Shown piece by piece: positions 1-7,908 of a DNA stretch of 64,000 bases. Made by a program: the position numbers and the translations under genes. The notes beneath the pieces were generated by a model. The model was not told where the DNA came from. It saw only the letters and a program-made list of their open reading frames with translations, and made no database searches. Source of the DNA: Thermodesulfomicrobium sp. WS. Its GTDB lineage: Bacteria > Desulfobacterota > Desulfovibrionia > Desulfovibrionales > Desulfomicrobiaceae. The DNA is taken from positions 124,001 through 188,000 of the forward strand of contig NZ_AP027130.1 in NCBI RefSeq assembly GCF_027925145.1, given 5' to 3'. How positions within the stretch are numbered: position 1 is the stretch's first letter; the number at the start of each line of letters is the position of its first letter.

Positions 1-58
1 GAAACGAGGGGATATCGGCGCGCAGGTGCTCGCTCTCAATGTTGCGGATGATGTCCAT
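1..58 (-). CDS. rplS: Ribosomal protein L19, N-terminal fragment (cut by window edge)
   Basis: Only the first 19 codons are inside the window. They read MDIIRNIESEHLRADIPSF, a typical L19 amino terminus. The start is an ATG at 58 with an AAGGAG ribosome-binding site at 66-71. It follows trmD on the same strand, the usual rpsP-rimM-trmD-rplS order, which supports the call despite the short fragment. L19 sits at the 30S-50S interface of the large subunit. Confidence 0.9.
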   Translation of the reverse strand, partial: MDIIRNIESEHLRADIPSF

Positions 59-78
59 ACTGATTCTCCTTCAAAACT

Positions 79-102
79 CCTCCTGCAACGATGCACAGGA
101 GG
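79..102 (-). other. Hairpin between trmD and rplS
   Basis: CCTCCTG and CAGGAGG form a 7-bp stem around a 10-nt loop in the short trmD-rplS gap. On the minus strand it is followed by AGTTTTG, a weak U-tract. It could be a partial terminator or a processing site that tunes rplS relative to trmD. The U-tract is too poor to call a terminator. Confidence 0.4.
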
Positions 103-106
103 GGAC

Positions 107-1378
107 TTATCCCAGGTCGCCCACCAGCCGATCCACCATGATGGCGGCTGCCGAACGCACCGAGAGATGATTGTACGTTTCCAAAAAACGCACCGGTCGC
201 AGACAGGCATGCGCCTGCTGGAGGACCTCCGGGGCCAAGCCGTGGCCCGTACCCAACACGAGGAGCACCGGCATGGAGCTGAGCCATTGTCGCACCACCG
301 ATGCCGTTGTCGTGCCTTCCCGGGCAGAGGTCACCACGATCCGGGGAGGCTGCCCCGTACGCACACGCACCGCCGCCTCCGCCTCCTCCAGCGAGGAAAC
401 CACGTCCACAAGGCGGAGCGCCTCGCGACGGCACGGATTGGCCGCAGCACCCGCGCCGTCCCGCCAATGGGCCAAAAGCTCCCGCGCCAGGGCTTGTTGG
501 TCCTCCACGGGGGTGCAGACCCAATAGCCCCCCAGCCCGTAGGTACGGGAAAGGCGGGCAATATCGTGGAGGTCCAGGTTTGTCAAAGAGGTGGCGATGG
601 TGCGCCCTGTCTTGTCGAGCACCGGATAATGCACCAAGGCGACAAAGAGATTGCGCCCCAGGCGCGGCCGGGACATGCCCTGCAAAAGCCTTTGGTCTGC
701 AGGATCGAGCTCGGCCGTGTCCAGCAAGTCGGGGCGCAAGGCAAGCGTCTGGCGCAGACTCTGCTCCCGTCGCCAGGCACGGATGCGGGCGTGATCTCCG
801 GAGAGCAAAATCTCCGGCACCTGGAGTCCGGCATAGACCTCAGGCCGGGTATAGTGCGGATATTCCAGCAGCCCGGCACTAAAACTCTCTTCTTCTGCGC
901 TCTCTTCCTTGCCCAAGAAATCCGGCACCAAACGCGAGACCGCCTCCAGGAGACACAAGGCCGCACTCTCGCCGCCATTCAAGACCACATCCCCCACCGA
1001 GACGGCCTCCATAGGGAAAAGGGCTTCCAAACGGGCGTCGATCCCCTCGTAACGGCCACAGATCACCACGAGCTCTTCTTCCTGGGCAAGTTCCCGCGCC
1101 AGGGCTTGGGTAAGCGGTCGTCCCTTGGGGGCCAGGAGGATGCGCCGGGCGTTGGGGGCGTCCTTGAGGGCGCGTGCTACCGGGTCCACGGTCATCACCA
1201 TGCCCGCGCCGCCGCCATACGGTCGGTCATCCACGTGGCGGTGCTTGTCCTGGGAATAGTCCCGTGGGTTACGAAACTCCACCTGCACCAGCCCTCGCTC
1301 CACCGCCCGGCCCAGCAAGCCGCAGGAGAGGGGGGAGGCGAAAAATTCCGGGAAAAGGGTAACCAGGGTAAAACGCAT
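107..1378 (-). CDS. trmD: tRNA (guanine-N1)-methyltransferase fused to a second SPOUT-type RNA methyltransferase domain
   Basis: TrmD methylates N1 of G37 next to the anticodon using S-adenosylmethionine, which prevents +1 frameshifting. Residues 1 to about 235 are a complete TrmD: MRFTLVTLFPEFF start, GGAGMVMTVDPV, CGRYEGIDARLEA, SVGDVVLNGGE and LEYPHYTRP. The protein continues to 423 aa, against roughly 250 for ordinary TrmD. The extension has its own SAM-knot-like segment (LLVLGTGHGLAPE) and a YNHLSVRSAAAIMVDRL end, resembling the stand-alone RNA methyltransferase family of PF09936. The fusion is one uninterrupted frame. I recall similar long TrmDs from Desulfovibrio. The RNA target of the second domain cannot be read from sequence. 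It lies 19 bases after rimM. Confidence 0.92.
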   Translation of the reverse strand: MRFTLVTLFPEFFASPLSCGLLGRAVERGLVQVEFRNPRDYSQDKHRHVDDRPYGGGAGMVMTVDPVARALKDAPNARRILLAPKGRPLTQALARELAQEEELVVICGRYEGIDARLEALFPMEAVSVGDVVLNGGESAALCLLEAVSRLVPDFLGKEESAEEESFSAGLLEYPHYTRPEVYAGLQVPEILLSGDHARIRAWRREQSLRQTLALRPDLLDTAELDPADQRLLQGMSRPRLGRNLFVALVHYPVLDKTGRTIATSLTNLDLHDIARLSRTYGLGGYWVCTPVEDQQALARELLAHWRDGAGAAANPCRREALRLVDVVSSLEEAEAAVRVRTGQPPRIVVTSAREGTTTASVVRQWLSSMPVLLVLGTGHGLAPEVLQQAHACLRPVRFLETYNHLSVRSAAAIMVDRLVGDLG

Positions 1379-1397
1379 ACCGGTGTCTTCGCAGGCC

Positions 1398-1934
1398 TCA
1401 AGGGACTCCGTCTTCCTGACGGCAGAGATCCAAAAGCCCTTCGGGGGGATCGATGACCAAGCGATCGGTTACCGCCTGTACCCGCAGCGCTGCAGGCAGG
1501 ACGTACCGGCTCCCGTCCGCCCCAACCACAGTCCAGAGCTCTTGGCCGGCCACCAAGGCCACGGAGCGCAGTTCCCCCAAGATCTCCCCCTGGGAAAGCT
1601 CCACCGTCGCCCCGATCCATGCCAAAGCGCCCCAGCGTTGCGGATCCGCCGCAGCCACATCCCGGGCACGCCCCAAAACCGCAGCATCCCGCCAAGGCTC
1701 TGCCTTGTCCCGGCCATCCAGACCGTCCACGGCCATGAGCACCCGACCGGAGTGCATCCGGCAGGCAAGCACCGGCCACGGTTTGGCTTTGGCGTCTTGA
1801 CGGCGCAAATACACGCGCGAGATCCGGAGCAAGGCCTCCTGACAGCCGCCATGAGGGGCGACGAGAATTTCTCCCCGCAGCCCGTGCGCCTTCACCACCC
1901 GGCCCAACTCCACGAGTTCCAGGCCACCAGGCAC
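1398..1934 (-). CDS. rimM: 16S rRNA processing protein RimM
   Basis: 178 aa, normal for RimM, which binds S19 and helps mature the 30S head. The N-terminal half carries the signature ELGRVVKAHGLRGEI. The C-terminal half is a PRC barrel (about residues 95-172) ending VIDPPEGLLDLCR. The start is taken as the GTG at 1934, one base after the khpA stop, so translation is probably coupled to khpA. It lies between khpA and trmD in the usual rpsP operon order. Confidence 0.93.
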   Translation of the reverse strand: MPGGLELVELGRVVKAHGLRGEILVAPHGGCQEALLRISRVYLRRQDAKAKPWPVLACRMHSGRVLMAVDGLDGRDKAEPWRDAAVLGRARDVAAADPQRWGALAWIGATVELSQGEILGELRSVALVAGQELWTVVGADGSRYVLPAALRVQAVTDRLVIDPPEGLLDLCRQEDGVP

Positions 1935-1935
1935 G

Positions 1936-2169
1936 TTACTCGAGAATCTCCAGCACGCAACGTTTGCCGGCCTTCATGGAGGCCGCAGCCAGCACCGTAC
2001 GGATAGCGCGCGCCATCCGCCCTTGCTTGCCAATGACCTTGCCCAAATCTTCCTTGGCGACACGAAGCTCGATGACCGTGGTCTGCTCGCCTTCCACTTC
2101 GGTCACGGTCACGGCCTCGGGCTGATCCACCAACGACTGGGCGATGAATTCCACGAGTCCCTTGAGCAT
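1936..2169 (-). CDS. khpA: KH-domain RNA-binding protein (KhpA family)
   Basis: A small 77-aa single-KH protein. The GxxG loop is visible as [16 protein letters not shown]. The ATG at 2169 is preferred over an upstream start because it has a GGGGAGG ribosome-binding site about 6 bases before it and gives the standard [15 protein letters not shown] amino terminus. In other bacteria KhpA pairs with KhpB and binds small RNAs and mRNAs. Its place between rpsP and rimM is conserved. Confidence 0.92.
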   Translation of the reverse strand: MLKGLVEFIAQSLVDQPEAVTVTEVEGEQTTVIELRVAKEDLGKVIGKQGRMARAIRTVLAAASMKAGKRCVLEILE

Positions 2170-2197
2170 GCCGGCCTCCCCACCCCCGCGGGCGTGT

Positions 2198-2443
2198 TTA
2201 TGCCGCCACGCCAGCGCGCTTGAGTAGCGAGCGGACCGTGTCCGTGGGCTGGGCGCCGCGCTCCATCCACGACTTGATGGCATCCAGATCCAGCTTCACA
2301 TCCGCCGGATCCGTCATGGGATTGTAGTAGCCCACATAGGCCAAGGCACGGCCATCACGGCGGGACTGCGCCTCCATGACCACCACACGATAGAACGGTT
2401 TCTTCTTGGACCCCATACGGGTCAAACGGAGTTTCAAAGCCAT
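2198..2443 (-). CDS. rpsP: Ribosomal protein S16
   Basis: 81 aa, starting [22 protein letters not shown], diagnostic of bacterial S16, which helps assemble the 30S body. GTLP-like spacing and the [11 protein letters not shown] segment are present. It is the first ribosomal gene after ffh and is followed 28 bases later by khpA, so ffh-rpsP-khpA-rimM-trmD-rplS probably form one operon. Confidence 0.96.
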   Translation of the reverse strand: MALKLRLTRMGSKKKPFYRVVVMEAQSRRDGRALAYVGYYNPMTDPADVKLDLDAIKSWMERGAQPTDTVRSLLKRAGVAA

Positions 2444-2473
2444 TGGTTTCTCCTCGTCACATGAGTAGTATAC

Positions 2474-3928
2474 TTACTTGCGTTTGCGCTGCTTACGCTC
2501 TTTTTTTCGCTTCTCCCGAAGCTTGTCGCGATCCACGGCGCTGCGGCGCCCTCCACCTGCCCCAGGGAGCCCCGGCATCCCGGGCATTGTCGGCATCCCG
2601 GGCGCAGCCCCGCCTGGAGCCGTCGGCATCTTGCCTTGGAGCATCTGCTGCATGAGGCCACGCATCTGCTCGAAATTTTTGATGAGCGCATTGACGTCCG
2701 CCACCGTGACGCCGCTTCCCCGGGCAATGCGTTGACGACGGCTGGTATCGATCATCTTGGGGTTGCGGCGCTCGGCCACGGTCATGGCGTTGATCATGGC
2801 CTCCACTTTGGCCATTTCCTTGTCCGGCAGGCGCACGTCCTGGAGCTGCTTGCGCAGCTTCCCCATACCCGGGATCAAGGCCAGTAGCCCCTCAATGGAG
2901 CCCAACTTGCGAATGCGCCGCATCTGCGTGCGAAAATCTTCGAAGTCGAACTCCGCCTTGCGCATGCGGTCCTGGATGCGCTCGGCCTCCTTGGCATCAA
3001 TGGTGCTCTGGGCCTTCTCGATGAGGGTGAGCACGTCCCCCATGCCCAGGATGCGCGACGCGATCCGGTCCGGGTAGAATACCTCGAACTCACTGGGCCG
3101 CTCGCCAGTACCCACGAATTTCAGCGGCTTGCCCGTGATGGACTTGATGGACAGGGCCGCACCGCCACGGGCGTCGCCATCCATCTTGGTGAGCACCACG
3201 CCCGTGATGTCCAGGGTGGCGTCAAAGGCCTGGGCCACGGTGACCGCATCCTGCCCGGTCATGGCGTCGGCCACGAACAGGATCTCCTGGGGCGCGCAGG
3301 CCGCCTTGATGGCCACCAACTCGTTCATGAGGGCTTCGTCCACGTGCAGCCGGCCCGCGGTATCGAAGATCACCACCGAGTGCCCCAAGCGGGCGGCCTC
3401 GGCCAAGCCCTGGCGGCAGATGTCCACGGGATTCATCTCCACCGTGGAGGCAAACACCGGCACCCCCAGCTCCGCCCCCAATTTACGGAGCTGATCGATG
3501 GCCGCCGGACGGTAGACGTCCGCAGGGACCAAATACGGGCTCATCTTGCGCCGACGCAAAAACAAGGCCAGCTTGGCGGCCGACGTGGTCTTGCCCGACC
3601 CCTGCAGCCCCACCATCATCACCGCATACGGAGGCTTGCCCGCAAATGCGAGCCCTTCGTGTTCGCCCCCCAAAAGCGCGATGAGCTCCTCATGGACGAT
3701 CTTGATGACCTGCTGCCCCGGGGTAAGACTGCCCTGCACCTCCTGACCCAAGGCGCGCTGCCGCACCCGCTCCACGAAACCGCGCACCACGTCAAAATGG
3801 ACGTCCGCCTCCAAAAGGGCAAGACGCACCTCCCGCAGCCCCTCCTGGATGTTTTTCTCATCCAGGCGGCCGTGGCCGCGCAACTTCTTGAATACCGACT
3901 CCAGTCGATCGGACAGACTATCGAACAT
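2474..3928 (-). CDS. ffh: Signal recognition particle protein Ffh (SRP54)
   Basis: A 484-aa SRP GTPase that binds signal sequences and 4.5S RNA and delivers ribosomes to FtsY. An N-domain helical bundle (about 1-85) precedes the G domain with GLQGSGKTT, DTAGRLHVD and TKMDGDARGGAAL. The methionine-rich M domain (about 300-430) contains SRRQRIARGSG, the RNA-binding signature. The tail is Gly/Pro/Met-rich and then strongly basic. The start is the ATG at 3928 (MFDSLSDRLE), four bases after GGGAG, rather than the TTG six codons upstream. Confidence 0.97.
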   Translation of the reverse strand: MFDSLSDRLESVFKKLRGHGRLDEKNIQEGLREVRLALLEADVHFDVVRGFVERVRQRALGQEVQGSLTPGQQVIKIVHEELIALLGGEHEGLAFAGKPPYAVMMVGLQGSGKTTSAAKLALFLRRRKMSPYLVPADVYRPAAIDQLRKLGAELGVPVFASTVEMNPVDICRQGLAEAARLGHSVVIFDTAGRLHVDEALMNELVAIKAACAPQEILFVADAMTGQDAVTVAQAFDATLDITGVVLTKMDGDARGGAALSIKSITGKPLKFVGTGERPSEFEVFYPDRIASRILGMGDVLTLIEKAQSTIDAKEAERIQDRMRKAEFDFEDFRTQMRRIRKLGSIEGLLALIPGMGKLRKQLQDVRLPDKEMAKVEAMINAMTVAERRNPKMIDTSRRQRIARGSGVTVADVNALIKNFEQMRGLMQQMLQGKMPTAPGGAAPGMPTMPGMPGLPGAGGGRRSAVDRDKLREKRKKERKQRKRK

Positions 3929-3958
3929 GGCACTCCCGTCAGGCAAAAAGGGAGACTC

Positions 3959-3981
3959 GCATAGACGCAGAGCGCCTATGC
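3959..3981 (-). terminator. Possible weak terminator between the aminotransferase gene and ffh
   Basis: On the minus strand GCATAGGCGC and GCGTCTATGC form a 10-bp stem (one G-U pair) with a 3-base loop in the 79-base gap after the aminotransferase stop. A CTTTTTG tract follows only after about 8 bases, so it may terminate poorly or act as an attenuator before ffh. Confidence 0.4.
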
Positions 3982-4007
3982 GTCAAGAAAGAGTGTCCAG
4001 GGAAATT

Positions 4008-5195
4008 TCAGCCCCGCACGCGGGCCACGGCGCGGATCATGCCGTCGCGGGCGCGCTCGATCACGGATGCATCCACGCAAAACGCCAAACGAAAATACCC
4101 GGGCATACCAAAGCCCCGCCCTGGCACCGCCAAAATACGCTCCTCCTGCAAGGCCCGCACAAAGGCCTCGTCGTCACCTCCCGGGGCTTCGGGGAAAAAG
4201 TAAAAGGCCCCCTGCGGCGGCATGTAGCGGATGCCGGCGTCGTCCAAAACCCGCATCATGACGGTACGCCGACGCGCATACACCGCCGTATCCACCTGGC
4301 TCCCCAGGGCCTTCATGAGGATGCGCTGCCCTATGGCCGGAGCGTTGACAAACCCCAAGATACGGTTGGCGAGGATCATGCCGTTCACCAAGATCTCGGC
4401 CTCAGGCATGGCTGGGTTCACCGCCACGTACCCCACCCGCTCGCCGGCCAGGCCCAAGCTCTTGGAAAACGAGCTCACCACCACACTCTGCGGATGCGCG
4501 GCCATGACCGACGGCACGTGGACGCCATCATAGGTGAGGAACCGATACGGTTCATCGGCGATGATCAGAATGGGGCGGCCAAGACGCGCCTCGGCCCGCG
4601 CCAAGAGCGCTCCCAATGCCGCCAGCTCCTCGGCCGAATATACCCGGCCGGTGGGATTATTGGGGGAATTGAGGATCACACAGCGGGTGCGCGCCGAAAT
4701 CGCTGCCTCCACAGCCGCAAGGTCGAGCCCGAAGTCCGGGGTGCGGGCCGGCACCGCCACCAGGCGGCCGCCATGGTTTTCGGCGTAGAAGCCATACTCC
4801 ACAAAATACGGGGCGATGGCCAAAACCTCGTCGCCGGGATTGAGCACGGCCCGCAGCACCACGTTGATGGCCCCGGCCGCCCCGCACGTGACCAGCACGT
4901 GGTCGGCAGACACGGGCACGCCCTGCTCGGCGCGCAACGCCTCGGCCAAGGCGGCCCGAAGCTCCGGATACCCGGCGTTGGGCATATACCCAAAGGCAAA
5001 GGGTTCAGCGGCATGGTCCGCCAGCTCCCGCAAGGCGTCGGCCACCACCGCGGGCGGCGCGAGGTCGGGGTTCCCCAGGCTCAAGTCCTGCACCGCATCC
5101 GCACCGTAACGCCGCTTGAGTTCGATCCCGGTCTCAAACATGCGGCGAATCCACGACGAGCGGGCCAAGTACCCTTCCACTGCGTGAGCGAGCAT
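4008..5195 (-). CDS. Pyridoxal-phosphate-dependent aminotransferase, class I/II
   Basis: A 395-aa fold-type I aminotransferase. The N-terminal substrate region has LSLGNPDLAPP. SPNNPTGRVYS is the conserved NPTG loop, IIADEPYRFL carries the PLP-contacting Asp and Tyr, and SSFSKSLGLAGERVGY holds the Schiff-base Lys. FRLAFCVD near the end supplies the carboxylate-binding Arg. The ATG at 5195 is chosen because GGGGAGG lies 5 bases upstream; the reading frame opens 7 codons earlier. It begins 17 bases after the sigma-54 regulator stop, so the two are probably co-transcribed. The substrate cannot be decided; aspartate- or alanine-type transamination is plausible. Confidence 0.88.
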   Translation of the reverse strand: MLAHAVEGYLARSSWIRRMFETGIELKRRYGADAVQDLSLGNPDLAPPAVVADALRELADHAAEPFAFGYMPNAGYPELRAALAEALRAEQGVPVSADHVLVTCGAAGAINVVLRAVLNPGDEVLAIAPYFVEYGFYAENHGGRLVAVPARTPDFGLDLAAVEAAISARTRCVILNSPNNPTGRVYSAEELAALGALLARAEARLGRPILIIADEPYRFLTYDGVHVPSVMAAHPQSVVVSSFSKSLGLAGERVGYVAVNPAMPEAEILVNGMILANRILGFVNAPAIGQRILMKALGSQVDTAVYARRRTVMMRVLDDAGIRYMPPQGAFYFFPEAPGGDDEAFVRALQEERILAVPGRGFGMPGYFRLAFCVDASVIERARDGMIRAVARVRG

Positions 5196-5212
5196 GCTGC
5201 CTCCCCGACGCC

Positions 5213-6598
5213 TCACGGCACCGCAATGCCCTGAAGCCGATATTCATTGAGCTTGTTGCGCAAGGTGCGCACGGAAATTCCAAGAAGTTCCGATGCCTTG
5301 GTACGATTTCCCCCGGTAGAGCGCAGGCTCTTCAAAATCAAACGGCGCTCCATCTCCTCCAGCGGGATGATCTCGGGCTCGTCCCCAGCGCCCTCGCTGG
5401 ATGCGGATTCCAAGGATTGCACCGGAGCTTCCCCCTCCATGACCGGCACGTCTTCCCCAGCAGCGCTGTCGAGCAAAAAATGTCCCACGCCGATGGCCCC
5501 ACCTGCAGCCAAGAGCACGGCCCGCTCCATGAGGTTTTGCAGCTCCCGCACGTTGCCCGGCCATTGGTGGGCCTGCAGCCAGCGCTCGGCCTCCGCAGAA
5601 AGCCGGGTGGATGGATAGCCATAGGTATCGGCGAAGCGGCGCAAAAAAAACCGCGCCAGTTCGAGCACATCCGCGCCGCGCTCGCGCAGCGGAGGAAGAC
5701 GCAGGGGGATCACATTGAGGCGATAGAAAAGGTCCTGACGGAACTGTCCCTGAGCCACGGCCTCTTCCAGGTTGCGGTTGGTGGTGGCGATCACCCGGGT
5801 GTCCACGGCCACAGATTCCGTGCCGCCCACACGGTCGATCTCCCCCTCCTGCAGGGCGCGCAAGAGTTTGGCTTGCAGGGCCAAATCCATCTCCGAGATC
5901 TCGTCCAAAAGCAGCGTGCCGCCGGAGGCGAGCTCGAATTTGCCCAGCTTGCGGGCAATGGCGCCGGTAAAGGCCCCTTTTTCGTGGCCAAAGAGCTCGC
6001 TTTCCAAAAGATGCTCGGGCAGGGCCGCGCAATTGACCGCCACAAAAGGCCCCTGGCGGCCGGAATGGGCGTGGATATAGCGGGCGAGGACCTCTTTACC
6101 GGTGCCCGATTCCCCGCTCACCAGCACCGTGGCCTTGGAACGGGCCACCTGACGGGCCAAGGCCAGGATGCGGCCCATGGCCGGATGCGAACCCACCACC
6201 ACCGGCGCCCCAAAGGCCCTTGCCGCGGACGCGCCCACGGCCGCTGGCGGCCCTGGCTCCGGCAATGCCGCCAGGAGTTTTTCGGCAAGCAACGGCAGCA
6301 GCCAATAGTCCCGGGCGCCCAGGCCCAGATATTGGCGCACTTCGTCGGCGCTGCCCCGCTCGGCCACCACCACCACCGGCACCTCGTGATCCACCGCCGC
6401 AGCCACCACCTCTGCGGCCGCAAGTCCCGGAAGGCCAGTCTCGCACACCGCAAGGGCCACCTGACGGGCGGCCAGGGTCTTGGTCACCGTGGGCATGTCC
6501 TCGGCCAAGATTACGGACACCCCCTGCTCCTTGAGGGCAGCATGCAGCCCCGAGACGTGCTGGGGCCGGCACACAAAAAGGATACGCCGCATCGCCAT
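5213..6598 (-). CDS. Sigma-54-dependent transcriptional activator with degenerate receiver domain (FlbD/FlrC-like)
   Basis: 461 aa. Residues 1 to about 120 have a receiver fold, but the acidic pair after strand 1 is missing (ILFVCRPQ instead of a VDD-type sequence) and the usual phospho-Asp position reads VCETGLPG, with Glu. Next comes a full AAA+ domain: GESGTGKEVLA (Walker A), EKGAFTGA (sigma-54 contact loop) and GGTLLLDEISEMD (Walker B). The C-terminus is a Fis-type helix-turn-helix, NRTKASELLGISVRTLRNKL. That ending resembles flagellar regulators of the FlbD/FlrC group, which fits the flagellar genes 6 kb away, but the target is inferred. It could act without phosphorylation. Confidence 0.85.
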   Translation of the reverse strand: MAMRRILFVCRPQHVSGLHAALKEQGVSVILAEDMPTVTKTLAARQVALAVCETGLPGLAAAEVVAAAVDHEVPVVVVAERGSADEVRQYLGLGARDYWLLPLLAEKLLAALPEPGPPAAVGASAARAFGAPVVVGSHPAMGRILALARQVARSKATVLVSGESGTGKEVLARYIHAHSGRQGPFVAVNCAALPEHLLESELFGHEKGAFTGAIARKLGKFELASGGTLLLDEISEMDLALQAKLLRALQEGEIDRVGGTESVAVDTRVIATTNRNLEEAVAQGQFRQDLFYRLNVIPLRLPPLRERGADVLELARFFLRRFADTYGYPSTRLSAEAERWLQAHQWPGNVRELQNLMERAVLLAAGGAIGVGHFLLDSAAGEDVPVMEGEAPVQSLESASSEGAGDEPEIIPLEEMERRLILKSLRSTGGNRTKASELLGISVRTLRNKLNEYRLQGIAVP

Positions 6599-6608
6599 AG
6601 GCCCAGAT

Positions 6609-6643
6609 CCCTAGCCAGTTGCCGCAACATTGGCAAGCCAGGG
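6609..6643. promoter_or_regulatory. Imperfect inverted repeat in a divergent intergenic region
   Basis: CCCT and TTGCC on the left mirror GGCAA and AGGG on the right within the 149-base gap between the sigma-54 activator (minus) and the alcohol dehydrogenase (plus). The symmetry and location suit an operator or a small hairpin. No consensus promoter could be assigned with confidence. Confidence 0.3.
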
Positions 6644-6747
6644 AGGCATCATCCGCCCCAGACGCGCATCCCGCCTGCGCCTTTGTCCTGGCATTTTCTT
6701 TCGTTCTCAATTACCCAGAGTCTGGTCCTCAACCCAAGGAGGCGACA

Positions 6748-7908
6748 ATGGACAACCCGATGCGCACGCGCAAGTTCGTCGTCCCAGAGATCGTCTTTGG
6801 CCACGGGGCGCTGGACGCCGTTGGCGGGTACACCACCGCCTTTGGACTGAAGCGGCCACTGCTGGTTTCGGACCCAGGAGTCCACGCCGTGGGCTGGACG
6901 CAACGGGTCAACGAACATCTCGAAGCCGCCGGCGCCGTGGCCGCGGTCTTCATGGGCATCACGCCCAATCCCAAAGACCATGAAATCATGGCCGGGGTGG
7001 AGGCATATTTCACCCACCACTGTGACGGCCTCATCGCCGTGGGCGGTGGCAGCGTGCTCGACACCGCCAAGGGCATCGGCATCGTCACCATGAACGGCGG
7101 CCACATCCTCGACTACGAAGGGGTGGATACCATCGCCGTGCCCATGCCGCCGCTCATCTGTATCCCCACCACCGCGGGGTCCGCTGCAGACATCTCCCAG
7201 TTCGCCATCATCACCGATACCCGACGCCGCACCAAAATCGCCATCATCAGCAAGGCCATCGTGCCCGACGTCGCCTTGGTGGACCCCTGCACCCTCAAAC
7301 CCCTGCCCCCGGACCTCACCGCAGCCACCGGCATGGACGTCCTCGCCCATGCCGTGGAAGCCTATGTATCCCTCGCCAGCTCACCCCTGACCGATGTGCA
7401 CGCCCTGGAAGCGGCACGCTGCATCGTCCAAGCGCTGCCCCAGGCCGTAGCCAACCCTCGCCACGTAGAAGCCCGCGCCCAAACCATGCTGGCGAGCCTG
7501 CATGCTGGCATGGCCTTCTCCAATGCCAGCCTCGGCGCGGTGCATGCCCTGGCCCATAGCCTTGGCGGCTTTTGGGATTTGCCCCACGGCGAATGCAACG
7601 CCCTGCTCCTCCCGCCAGTGGTGGCCTTCAACTTCCCGGCCGCGCCGCACAAATTCCGCCGCCTCGCCCAGGCCATAGGCCTGGACCTCTCCGGTGCCGA
7701 CGACGCCACCGCCGCCAAGCTCCTCGAAGACCATCTCACCCGTCTGCGCACCGAACTGGGCATCGTCGGGGGACTTGCGGAACGCGGGGTACGGCCGCAA
7801 GACCTCGGTCATCTTGCCCGTATCGCCCTCCAGGACCCTTGTCTCGTCACCAATCCGCGTCCTGCCACCGAAACCGATCTCGAGGCCATCTATGCCCGAA
7901 TCCTCTAA
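6748..7908 (+). CDS. Iron-containing alcohol dehydrogenase
   Basis: A 386-aa group III (Fe-type) NAD(P)-dependent alcohol dehydrogenase. The nucleotide-binding loop is AVGGGSVLDTAKG. Metal ligands can be placed in TGMDVLAHAVEAY (Asp and His), AVHALAHSLGG (His) and DLPHGECNALLLP (His). The ATG at 6748 has AAGGAGG upstream and removes a long unlikely extension. In sulfate reducers such enzymes oxidise ethanol or other short alcohols; the real substrate is unknown here. Its last 17 bases overlap the histidine kinase gene, suggesting joint expression. Confidence 0.93.
   Translation: MDNPMRTRKFVVPEIVFGHGALDAVGGYTTAFGLKRPLLVSDPGVHAVGWTQRVNEHLEAAGAVAAVFMGITPNPKDHEIMAGVEAYFTHHCDGLIAVGGGSVLDTAKGIGIVTMNGGHILDYEGVDTIAVPMPPLICIPTTAGSAADISQFAIITDTRRRTKIAIISKAIVPDVALVDPCTLKPLPPDLTAATGMDVLAHAVEAYVSLASSPLTDVHALEAARCIVQALPQAVANPRHVEARAQTMLASLHAGMAFSNASLGAVHALAHSLGGFWDLPHGECNALLLPPVVAFNFPAAPHKFRRLAQAIGLDLSGADDATAAKLLEDHLTRLRTELGIVGGLAERGVRPQDLGHLARIALQDPCLVTNPRPATETDLEAIYARIL

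Noticed and set aside
6689-6704. Possible sigma-54 promoter before the alcohol dehydrogenase (TGGCA ...)
   Set aside because: The -24 GG element is present, but the position of the -12 GC reads TTCG, so the essential element is missing.
7694-7891. Longer amino terminus for the histidine kinase
   Set aside because: The extension lies entirely inside the dehydrogenase gene and is Pro/Ser-rich out-of-frame sequence; ATG 7892 gives a normal start.
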